Program-made: the position numbers and the translations under genes | The notes under the pieces: model-generated | The model's database searches: none | What the model was told of the DNA's origin: nothing | What the model saw: the letters and a program-made list of their open reading frames with translations, nothing else | NCBI GenBank assembly: GCA_027003085.1 | Contig: JALWYR010000090.1 | Location: 1 to 6,525, forward strand | DNA length: 6,525 nt | Origin: Flavobacteriales bacterium | Lineage (GTDB): Bacteria > Bacteroidota > Bacteroidia > Flavobacteriales > Flavobacteriaceae | Direction of reading: 5' to 3' | In this document: piece after piece, positions 1-5,224 of the stretch | Numbering within the stretch: position 1 is the first letter of the stretch | Layout: each line of letters starts with the position of its first letter

Positions 1-87
1 GCCGGAAGGGCTTGCGGAGCCGGCGGGGAGACAAGCCGCGGAAGGGTGGGGTGGCTATTGGAAGGCGCAGGCTCCACGCCCGAGCGC

Positions 88-108
88 AGGCAGACCGCAG
101 GGCTGCCG
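88..108 (+). repeat. 21-bp direct repeat, copy 1
   Basis: This 21-bp word starts AGGCAGACCGC and ends GGGCTGCCG. It recurs without mismatch at 389-409, 301 bases away. The surrounding bases differ between the copies, so this is a short shared module rather than a long duplication. Confidence 0.8.
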
Positions 109-116
109 AGCAACGT

Positions 117-136
117 CCGGGGAGACCGGCTTTTTT
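117..136 (+). terminator. Terminator-like hairpin with T run, plus strand
   Basis: CCGG (117-120), a 5-base loop, CCGG (126-129), one C and then six T residues (131-136). The 4-bp stem is short, so the call is weak. Its sequence resembles, in inverted orientation, the hairpin at 208-222 on the other side of the AT-rich island. Confidence 0.3.
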
Positions 137-164
137 AATTATGAATTATGAATTTTGAATTATA
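137..164 (+). repeat. Heptanucleotide tandem repeat, four units
   Basis: Four consecutive 7-bp units read AATTATG, AATTATG, AATTTTG and AATTATA. The array sits in an AT-rich island (131-207) inside otherwise GC-rich DNA. No coding role is visible. Short tandem repeats of this kind can change in unit number between strains. Confidence 0.75.
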
Positions 165-200
165 AGTTGATTTTCATGTACTTGGAAGTGAATATGGATT

Positions 201-222
201 AATAAAGGCCGGGCTCCCCGGC
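201..222 (-). terminator. Terminator-like hairpin, minus strand
   Basis: GCCGGG (208-213) and CCCGGC (217-222) form a perfect 6-bp GC-only stem around a 3-base loop. Read on the minus strand it is followed by C and TTTATT (207 down to 201). That is terminator-like for a transcript coming leftward out of the repeat block. The T tract is interrupted and no minus-strand gene is visible, so function is uncertain. Confidence 0.35.
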
Positions 223-388
223 GAATGGAGGGAGACGCCGAAGGTGGCTCCCGGAGCTACGGAGGCAAAACAAGCGCCCCGTGCTTGGCCTTGGCCCGGT
301 AAGCGCGCAAGTTTGCCGGAGTGCGGAACAAGACAAGGCGAGGCCTTAGGCGCCGGCCCTTGGAAGCCTTAGGCTTGTGGAGCCGTGG

Positions 389-409
389 AGGCAGACCGCA
401 GGGCTGCCG
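389..409 (+). repeat. 21-bp direct repeat, copy 2
   Basis: Perfect second copy of the word at 88-108, in the same orientation. It lies in the second GC-rich block, beyond the AT-rich island. Confidence 0.8.
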
Positions 410-680
410 GAACTTATCCCGCACATTGCGTAGCTATGTCGGGAGCACCGGAGGGAGACAAGGCGAAGGTTTTGGCATAGACCTTTGAAAGCCGCCGGCT
501 CCCGAAGCATACATAAAAAACAAGCACAGCCTAAGAATTAGCCCCCAAATTTCCTTTCGCATCAAACAAAACCATGGGAATGAACCCCTGTTGATGAACA
601 AGGGACGACAGCTTGTAAATGAGGGCCCGGGCGCCCGGTTCCTGATAAATTTTGTAATTTTAGCCGTTGAAACTTCGACC

Positions 681-1496
681 ATGGAAGAAATTCGCCTTAA
701 AGTGGAACGGCTTGTCAGTGCACAAACAGGCACGGGTGCTTTCCTGATGATTTTAAAGGAGGTAAACAAACCCGAGCCCCGGATATTACCTATCGTCATT
801 GGGCCGTTCGAAGCACAAGCCATCATGTTCGGGTTGGAAAAAACCCTAAAACCCCGGCGGCCGCTGACCCACGACCTGATGCGCAGTATTATCCTCCAAC
901 TGGGTTATAAGCTGGAAAAAGTGGTAATCAACAAATTTTCCGACAACATTTTTTACGCGCAACTCCACCTGGACAAAGACGGCGAAAAAATCACCATCGA
1001 TGCCCGGCCCTCGGATGCGGTGGCCTTGGCGGTGCGTTTCAATGCACCCATTTATACGGTGCCCCAGGTGATGAAACAAACGGGTGCCGATGCCGAAAAA
1101 GCCCGCAACCTGGGCGTGGAACCCGAAGAAATGAACGCCCCCGGCCCCGAAGAAGATGAATTGAGCCGCGAAATCGAAGATGTGCTGGACAAGTTTGAAC
1201 AAATGATGAAAGACAACGAAGGTTTTAAAATGTTTGAAATCGACCTGGACGAAGAATCGGCCAAAGAACTGGCCGAAAATTTTTTCAAACTCTTGCAATC
1301 CCTGTTCGGGCAAGTGTATGAAGGTCCCAAAGGCAAAAAACGCATGCCCAACGAAGCGGAAATCCAAAAAATGCTGGATGAGGCCATTGCCAATGAAGAC
1401 TACGAACGGGCGGCCAAGCTGCGCGATGCCTTGAAAATGTTGAAGGAGATGAAAAAACGGGATTCGGAACGGGGTGAAAATCCCGAACAGTCGTAA
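681..1496 (+). CDS. Bifunctional nuclease family protein (DUF151) with C-terminal UVR motif
   Basis: The 271-residue protein has a BFN/DUF151 domain at about residues 1-135, with IGPFEAQAI (40-48), RPLTHDL (60-66) and DARPSDAVALAVRFNAPIY (107-125). An acidic, probably helical linker covers about 150-222. A UVR motif lies at about 225-258, including EDYERAAKLRDALKML (239-254). The BFN family is named after plant proteins reported to have RNase and DNase activity; the bacterial role is poorly defined. UVR motifs mediate protein contacts in UvrB and UvrC. I chose the ATG at 681 because family homology begins there. The frame stays open upstream to a TTG at 591 and an ATG at 594, but those 30 residues look unlike the family. 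It is the first gene of a probable operon with nupG, 15 bases downstream. A cytoplasmic location is expected, since no signal peptide is seen. Confidence 0.88.
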   Translation: MEEIRLKVERLVSAQTGTGAFLMILKEVNKPEPRILPIVIGPFEAQAIMFGLEKTLKPRRPLTHDLMRSIILQLGYKLEKVVINKFSDNIFYAQLHLDKDGEKITIDARPSDAVALAVRFNAPIYTVPQVMKQTGADAEKARNLGVEPEEMNAPGPEEDELSREIEDVLDKFEQMMKDNEGFKMFEIDLDEESAKELAENFFKLLQSLFGQVYEGPKGKKRMPNEAEIQKMLDEAIANEDYERAAKLRDALKMLKEMKKRDSERGENPEQS

Positions 1497-1511
1497 AACA
1501 ATTTTCCGGTT

Positions 1512-2768
1512 ATGAATACACAAAGCATCAAATTTAAACTTACGGTTTTTAATTTCCTGGAATTTTTCGTGTTCGGCGCATGGTTGTTGTCGTTTGCGAA
1601 GTATATGTTTAGCACGCTGCATTTTTCGGGAAGTCAAATCGGGAGCGTGTTTCTTACCTTGGGTTTGGCTTCGTTGGTAATGCCGGGCGTGATGGGTGTG
1701 ATTGCCGACAAGTGGTTGAGCCCGAATAAATTATTTGCATTATCGCACCTGATAGGTGCGGTTTTTTTGGTGTTGCTGGCAAGGGAACATACCTATAACG
1801 GGGTGTTTTGGATGACGTTTTTGTATTTGATGTTTTATATGCCCACTATTGCATTGGATAATACTATTTCCTATTGCATTCTGACCAAAAACGGCCTGGA
1901 TGTGGTGAAAAGTTTTCCGCCCATCCGGGTGTGGGGAACCATTGGGTTTATTATTGCCACATGGATAACCGATTTAATGGGTTGGGGCACGGTGGCCACC
2001 CAATTTTATTTTGCAGCGGCGGTTTCCGTAGCCCTGGCTTTGTTTACTTTTACATTACCCGATTGTCCGCCCGACCGCAGTTCGGAAAAAACACTTGCAC
2101 AGGCCTTTGGTTTGGATGCTCTGGCTTTGTTGGCCGATTGGAAAATGTTTTTGTTCTTTTTCTTTTCGATGCTTTTGGGCGCCGCGTTGCAAATCACCAA
2201 TATGTGGGGTGAAACCTATTTAGATAATTTCAAAAACATACCGGAATACGCCCATACCTTTATTGTTGAACATAACGGTGTAGTGATGTCGCTATCGCAA
2301 ATCAGTGAAACCATATTTATTTTGACCATTCCGTTCTTTCTGAAACGCTTTGGCATCAAAACCGTAATGTTGATGAGCATGTTGGCCTGGTTCTTGCGCT
2401 TCGGGCTTTTTGCCGTAGGGTCGCCTGTGGGTCTGGGCGCTGTGGCTATTATTTTGTCGATGATTGTTTACGGGATGGCCTTTGATTTTTTCAATATTTC
2501 GGGTTCGTTGTTTGTGGAAAAGGAAGTGGATCCCAAAATCCGCGCTTCGGCACAGGGATTATTTATGATTGTAACCAATGGTATTGGTGCCATGATAGGT
2601 GCCAAGCTCAGTGGCTTGGTGGTAGATATGTATCGTGATGGCAATACGGTGGATTGGTTTAAGGTTTGGGGGATTTTTGCCTTGTATGCCTTGGTTATTG
2701 CCATCCTGTTTGCCCTGCTGTTCCGTTACAAGCACAAACCGGAAGAAAATTTTGCCGTTCAACACTAA
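1512..2768 (+). CDS. nupG: Nucleoside:H+ symporter, NupG/XapB-type major facilitator protein
   Basis: This 418-residue inner-membrane transporter has the same length as E. coli NupG and is recognisably similar along the whole chain, with about twelve hydrophobic segments expected. Landmarks are FPPIRVWGTIGF (135-146), LLGAALQITNMWG, SQISETIFILTIPFF and FDFFNISGSLFVEKEVDP. Residues matching the reported nucleoside-binding positions of E. coli NupG are retained by my alignment from memory: R139, T143, F146, Q227, N230, Q263, E266, Y320, F324 and D325. Proton-coupled import of nucleosides is therefore the likely role, although specificity (purine, pyrimidine, or xanthosine as for XapB) cannot be read. 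It starts 15 bases after the BFN gene and ends 12 bases before thyA. No separate promoter is visible, so co-transcription with thyA and folA is likely. Confidence 0.93.
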   Translation: MNTQSIKFKLTVFNFLEFFVFGAWLLSFAKYMFSTLHFSGSQIGSVFLTLGLASLVMPGVMGVIADKWLSPNKLFALSHLIGAVFLVLLAREHTYNGVFWMTFLYLMFYMPTIALDNTISYCILTKNGLDVVKSFPPIRVWGTIGFIIATWITDLMGWGTVATQFYFAAAVSVALALFTFTLPDCPPDRSSEKTLAQAFGLDALALLADWKMFLFFFFSMLLGAALQITNMWGETYLDNFKNIPEYAHTFIVEHNGVVMSLSQISETIFILTIPFFLKRFGIKTVMLMSMLAWFLRFGLFAVGSPVGLGAVAIILSMIVYGMAFDFFNISGSLFVEKEVDPKIRASAQGLFMIVTNGIGAMIGAKLSGLVVDMYRDGNTVDWFKVWGIFALYALVIAILFALLFRYKHKPEENFAVQH

Positions 2769-2780
2769 GCCACCATACCC

Positions 2781-3605
2781 ATGAAACAATATTTGGACTT
2801 GATGCGCACGGTGATGGAACGCGGCACCGACAAATCCGACCGCACGGGCACCGGAACGCGAAGTATTTTCGGCTGGCAAATGCGTTTTGATCTTGCCGAG
2901 GGTTTTCCGCTGGTTACTACCAAAAAAATTCACCTCAAATCGGTGATTTACGAGCTGCTTTGGTTTTTGCGCGGCGACACCAACGTCCGCTACCTGAACG
3001 AACACGGAGTGCGCATTTGGAATCCATGGGCCGACGAAAACGGCGACCTGGGGCCGGTGTATGGCGCCCAATGGCGCAATTGGAACGGAAAGGGCATCGA
3101 CCAAATCAAACAATTGGTGGAAACGCTGAAAACCAACCCCGACAGCCGCCGGATGATGGTTACGGCTTGGAATCCCGAAGTGATGCCCGAAAGCGGCAAG
3201 TCGCATGCCGAAAACATCGCCGCAGGCAAAGCCGTGCTTCCGCCCTGCCACGCCTTTTGGCAAGTGTATGTGGCCGATGGCAAACTATCATTACAACTCT
3301 ACCAACGCAGTGCCGACATTTTTATCGGTGTGCCGTTCAATATTGCTTCCTATGCGCTGCTTACGATGATGTTGGCGCAGGTAACGGGCTATGCGCCCGG
3401 TGAATTTATCCACACCTTGGGCGATGCGCATATCTACCGCAATCATTTCCGGCAGGTGGAAGAGCAGCTTTCGCGCGAGCCGCGCCCTTTGCCGCAAATG
3501 CATATCAACCCTGAGGTGAAAGATATTTTTTCGTTCCGGTATGAAGATTTTACGCTTACCGGTTACGACCCGCACCCGCATATTCCCGCACCGGTGGCCG
3601 TATGA
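2781..3605 (+). CDS. thyA: Thymidylate synthase
   Basis: ThyA methylates dUMP to dTMP using 5,10-methylene-tetrahydrofolate and releases dihydrofolate. The 274-residue protein carries the phosphate-binding DRTGTGT loop with R21, SRRMMVTAWNPEVMP, the catalytic cysteine C156 in LPPCHAFWQVY, RSADIFIGVPFNIASYALL, GDAHIYRNH and the family C-terminus PAPVAV. It is about ten residues longer than E. coli ThyA (264). The extra residues lie just before the catalytic cysteine (about SGKSHAENIAAGKAV), a small surface insertion. All expected catalytic and substrate-binding motifs are present, so it should be active. The start ATG lies 12 bases after nupG. The stop overlaps the folA start as ATGA, which suggests coupled translation with the enzyme that recycles its dihydrofolate product. 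Confidence 0.98.
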   Translation: MKQYLDLMRTVMERGTDKSDRTGTGTRSIFGWQMRFDLAEGFPLVTTKKIHLKSVIYELLWFLRGDTNVRYLNEHGVRIWNPWADENGDLGPVYGAQWRNWNGKGIDQIKQLVETLKTNPDSRRMMVTAWNPEVMPESGKSHAENIAAGKAVLPPCHAFWQVYVADGKLSLQLYQRSADIFIGVPFNIASYALLTMMLAQVTGYAPGEFIHTLGDAHIYRNHFRQVEEQLSREPRPLPQMHINPEVKDIFSFRYEDFTLTGYDPHPHIPAPVAV

Positions 3606-4111
3606 AACGGGTTCCCGTTTACATGATAGCCGCCGTGGGGCGGAAGGGCGAGATAGGTAAGGACAATGCGTTGATTTGGCGTATTCCCGAAGATTTGCGG
3701 AGGTTTAAGGCGCTTACATGGGGGAACACGGTAATTATGGGACGGAAAACCTTTTTGTCTATCGGGCGGAAACTGCCCGGGCGTTTCAACATAGTTTTGT
3801 CGCGGAATCCGCAATTCCGGGCGCCGGGCATTTGGGTGCGGCCTTCGGCCGAAAGCGCCTTGGCATTGGCCGGGTGTTTCGGGAAGCCGGTTTTTGTTAT
3901 CGGCGGGCGGAAGGTTTACGAAAGTTTCTTGCCGTTGGCCGAAAAATTGTTTTTGACCGAAATCGATGCCGAAGCGCCGGATGCCGATGTTTATTTTCCG
4001 GATTTTTCGCCGACCCGATGGGAGCCAATCGAAAGTGTGCCGCCCAAAGAGGAAAGCATACCCGCCTATCGTTTTGTTACTTATGGGCGAAAGAAAAAAA
4101 ATGATACTTGA
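3602..4111 (+). CDS. folA: Dihydrofolate reductase
   Basis: FolA reduces dihydrofolate to tetrahydrofolate with NADPH, recycling the folate oxidised by ThyA; it is the target of trimethoprim. The 169-residue protein shows the N-terminal strand YMIAAVGRKGEIG, W26 and the catalytic acid D31 in WRIPEDLRRFK, the NADPH-binding MGRKTFLSIGRKLPGR, and VIGGRKVYESFLPLAEKLFLTEID. It is slightly longer than E. coli FolA (159), mainly through a basic tail (GRKKKNDT). The start codon overlaps the thyA stop by four bases. The gene ends directly before the -33 element of the next promoter. Its codons look more G-rich than those of thyA, but nothing indicates transfer. Confidence 0.97.
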   Translation: MKRVPVYMIAAVGRKGEIGKDNALIWRIPEDLRRFKALTWGNTVIMGRKTFLSIGRKLPGRFNIVLSRNPQFRAPGIWVRPSAESALALAGCFGKPVFVIGGRKVYESFLPLAEKLFLTEIDAEAPDADVYFPDFSPTRWEPIESVPPKEESIPAYRFVTYGRKKKNDT

Positions 4112-4141
4112 TTTGCGAGTAAAAAAAAATCTTTATCTTTG
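4112..4141 (+). promoter_or_regulatory. Bacteroidota-type promoter for the tRNA-Glu/rpsT unit
   Basis: TTTG at 4112-4115 is followed 18 bases later by TATCTTTG at 4134-4141. This is an exact match to the TAnnTTTG -7 element used by the primary sigma factor in this phylum. The spacer includes a run of nine A residues (4121-4129). The expected transcription start is about ten bases before the first tRNA. The -33 element begins at the first base after the folA stop codon. Confidence 0.8.
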
Positions 4142-4158
4142 CGCACGCAAAACCGGAT

Positions 4159-4230
4159 GGCCCGGTCGTCTAACGGCTAGGACGCAGGATTTTCATTCCT
4201 GTAATCGGGGTTCGATTCCCCGTCGGGCTG
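4159..4230 (+). tRNA. tRNA-Glu (anticodon UUC), first copy
   Basis: This 72-base cloverleaf has a 7-bp acceptor stem (GGCCCGG with TCGGGCT, G-U pairs at both ends), a GTC/GAC D stem and anticodon stem CAGGA/TCCTG. The loop TTTTCAT places TTC at positions 34-36. The T arm is CGGGG-TTCGATT-CCCCG and the discriminator base is G. CCA is not encoded, since the next bases are CAA. It lies 17 bases after the promoter -7 element and decodes GAA and GAG. Confidence 0.97.
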
Positions 4231-4264
4231 CAAAAGCGATGATTGACATTGCAACCAACCGGAT

Positions 4265-4336
4265 GGCCCGGTCGTCTAACGGCTAGGACGCAGGATTTTC
4301 ATTCCTGTAATCGGGGTTCGATTCCCCGTCGGGCTG
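4265..4336 (+). tRNA. tRNA-Glu (anticodon UUC), second copy
   Basis: Identical in all 72 bases to the copy at 4159-4230 and separated from it by 34 bases. There is no promoter of its own in the spacer, so it is probably released by processing of a shared precursor. It lies 41 bases before rpsT. CCA is not encoded. Confidence 0.97.
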
Positions 4337-4377
4337 CAAGCTGAGAAAACAAACCAAATTATCAACAAAACGAGATT

Positions 4378-4638
4378 ATGGCAAACCACAAGTCTGCACT
4401 TAAACGTGTCCGCCAAAACCGCAAAAGGCGTTTGCACAACCGGTTTTATCACAAGGTTACGCGCACCAATATTAAAAAGTTGCGCATGACCGAAGATTTC
4501 GAAACGGCCAAAAAATATTTACCCAAAGTTGTTTCGATGATCGACAAATTGGCCAAGCGGGGTATCATACATAAAAACAAGGCGGCAAACTTGAAGTCGA
4601 AATTAATGCGGTATGTGAATTCCTTGTCCGAATCCTGA
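4378..4638 (+). CDS. rpsT: 30S ribosomal protein S20
   Basis: This 86-residue, lysine- and arginine-rich protein begins MANHKSALKRVRQNRKRRLHN, the S20 signature, and has the usual length and helical pattern (including KLAKRGIIHKNKAANLKSKL near the end). S20 binds 16S rRNA early in assembly of the small subunit. No TAnnTTTG element or terminator lies in the 41 bases between the second tRNA-Glu and the start codon. The gene is therefore probably transcribed together with the tRNAs from the promoter at 4112-4141. The bases before the ATG are A-rich and lack a Shine-Dalgarno sequence, as is usual in this phylum. No clear terminator follows. Confidence 0.98.
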   Translation: MANHKSALKRVRQNRKRRLHNRFYHKVTRTNIKKLRMTEDFETAKKYLPKVVSMIDKLAKRGIIHKNKAANLKSKLMRYVNSLSES

Positions 4639-4650
4639 TTTTGGCAGGGT

Positions 4651-4663
4651 TTTTGTGCATTTG
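4651..4663 (+). promoter_or_regulatory. Possible promoter of the thioredoxin-fold gene
   Basis: TGCATTTG at 4656-4663 matches the TAnnTTTG -7 element at all but one fixed base. The 13-base word at 4651-4663 differs by a single base from 5172-5184 upstream of the next gene. No TTTG lies at the right distance upstream (the nearest leaves only 12 bases), so this is a weak call. Confidence 0.3.
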
Positions 4664-4680
4664 ACGAAAAAATTCCAAAC

Positions 4681-5169
4681 ATGAAAAATTCCAAATGGAT
4701 TTTTGCCCTGATTGTAATGTATTTGGGGCATTTTTTTGTTTTGGCCCAAAATACGGTCGAGTATGGCGGAATGACTTGGTATTTGGACTATGATGAGGCG
4801 CGTAAAGTGGCACTTGAAGAACACAAACCCATCGTTATTTTGTTTACCGGGTCGGATTGGTGCCCACCCTGCAAGGCATTGCACAAAGAGGTTCTGCCCA
4901 ACAAAATGTTTCGGGACGAAGCCAAGGACATTATTTGGGTATTAGCCGATTTTCCGCGACGCAAGCCTATGAGCGACGAGCAAAAAGCCCGCAACCGTCA
5001 ATTGGCTATGCGTTTTTTGGGAAGAGGCGGAGTGCCTACCATGGTGGCCGTAAACCCCGAAACCGAAACCGAAATTCGTCGTATATCGGGCTATAACTTT
5101 TATAAACACGACATACAACCTCATTTAAATTTCCTTATTTCGGTAAAAAAATCATATATCAGACAATAA
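4681..5169 (+). CDS. Exported thioredoxin-fold protein with WCPPC motif
   Basis: This 162-residue protein begins with a signal peptide (residues 1-22, cleavage likely after LA before QN). A thioredoxin-like domain follows, starting at about residue 36. The redox motif is W60-C61-P62-P63-C64 in TGSDWCPPCKALHKEVL, and the cis-proline is P119 in GVPT. Both redox cysteines are present, so a thiol-disulfide exchange role in the periplasm is likely; whether it reduces or oxidises cannot be told. It resembles the Thioredoxin_7-type proteins common in Bacteroidota, where the domain starts with a DYDEARKVALEEHKPI-like segment. The gap to rpsT is 42 bases and may hold a promoter. No partner gene is adjacent apart from a probable outer-membrane protein that has its own promoter. 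Confidence 0.85.
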   Translation: MKNSKWIFALIVMYLGHFFVLAQNTVEYGGMTWYLDYDEARKVALEEHKPIVILFTGSDWCPPCKALHKEVLPNKMFRDEAKDIIWVLADFPRRKPMSDEQKARNRQLAMRFLGRGGVPTMVAVNPETETEIRRISGYNFYKHDIQPHLNFLISVKKSYIRQ

Positions 5170-5172
5170 TAT

Positions 5173-5204
5173 TTTGTACATTTGCTACATAATTTGTACA
5201 TTTG
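5173..5204 (+). promoter_or_regulatory. Promoter assembled across the 20-bp duplication
   Basis: TTTG at 5173-5176 in the first copy lies exactly 20 bases before TACATTTG at 5197-5204 in the second copy, matching the -33/-7 arrangement of this phylum. The first copy's own TACATTTG (5177-5184) has no TTTG at the right distance upstream. The predicted transcript would start near 5211, only about 5 to 15 bases before the start codon. Confidence 0.65.
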
Positions 5205-5212
5205 CTACATAA
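5173..5212 (+). repeat. Perfect 20-bp tandem duplication
   Basis: The unit TTTGTACATTTGCTACATAA occurs at 5173-5192 and immediately again at 5193-5212 with no mismatch. Each unit contains TACATTTG, an exact -7 promoter element. The array lies between the thioredoxin-fold gene and the probable outer-membrane protein gene. Confidence 0.95.
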
Positions 5213-5224
5213 ATATTGTTTGCC

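Larger units (their letters stand above)
1..508. repeat. GC-rich non-coding mosaic of short repeats
   Basis: No open reading frame here looks like a protein on either strand. The sequence is visibly richer in G and C than the genes that follow and is built from recurring words. A 21-bp word is repeated perfectly at 88-108 and 389-409. Variants of GGAGACAAGGCGAAGG occur around 22-45, 223-247, 316-344 and 443-470. GCCTTAGGC occurs at 343-351 and 366-374. An imperfect inverted repeat (15 of 17 positions) pairs 10-26 with 492-508 and shares GGAGCCGGCGG. An AT-rich island at 131-207 interrupts the block. It could be a dispersed intergenic repeat family, the remnant of a mobile element or a structured non-coding RNA; the sequence alone does not decide. 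It does not match rRNA, tmRNA or RNase P RNA signatures that I know. The stretch 509-680 between it and the first gene shows no clear feature. Confidence 0.6.
4151..4339 (+). repeat. Tandem duplication carrying tRNA-Glu
   Basis: Bases 4151-4233 and 4257-4339 are identical over 83 bp, with a period of 106. Identity covers the whole tRNA plus eight bases before it and three after it. The 23 bases between the identical parts appear once. Only the first copy has the promoter. Confidence 0.9.

Noticed and set aside
1..508. CRISPR array
   Set aside because: The repeats are short, degenerate and irregularly spaced, without uniform spacers, and no cas gene is present.
650..662. Promoter-like TAATTTTA and AAATTTTG before the nuclease gene
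   Set aside because: Each misses one fixed base of TAnnTTTG and has no TTTG at the right distance upstream. The operon promoter therefore remains unlocated.
755..763. AAAGGAGGT, a perfect Shine-Dalgarno-like sequence
   Set aside because: It lies inside the nuclease coding region with no start codon at a suitable distance downstream, and genes here do not use Shine-Dalgarno sites.
434..826. 130-residue open frame on the minus strand
   Set aside because: It runs antisense across the repeat block and the start of the nuclease gene, has no recognisable motif, and its composition looks like the complement of other sequence.
846..1637. 263-residue open frame on the minus strand
   Set aside because: It is fully antisense to the nuclease gene and the nupG start. 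Its excess of Phe, His and Gln is what the complement of Lys- and Glu-rich codons gives.
2559..3263. 234-residue open frame on the minus strand
   Set aside because: It lies antisense to nupG and thyA, both of which are unmistakable; no family features.
3718..4104. 128-residue plus-strand frame inside folA
   Set aside because: It is an out-of-frame shadow of dihydrofolate reductase, whose own frame has all family motifs.
4231..4233. Encoded CCA end of the tRNA
   Set aside because: The discriminator G is followed by CAA rather than CCA, so the CCA end must be added after transcription.
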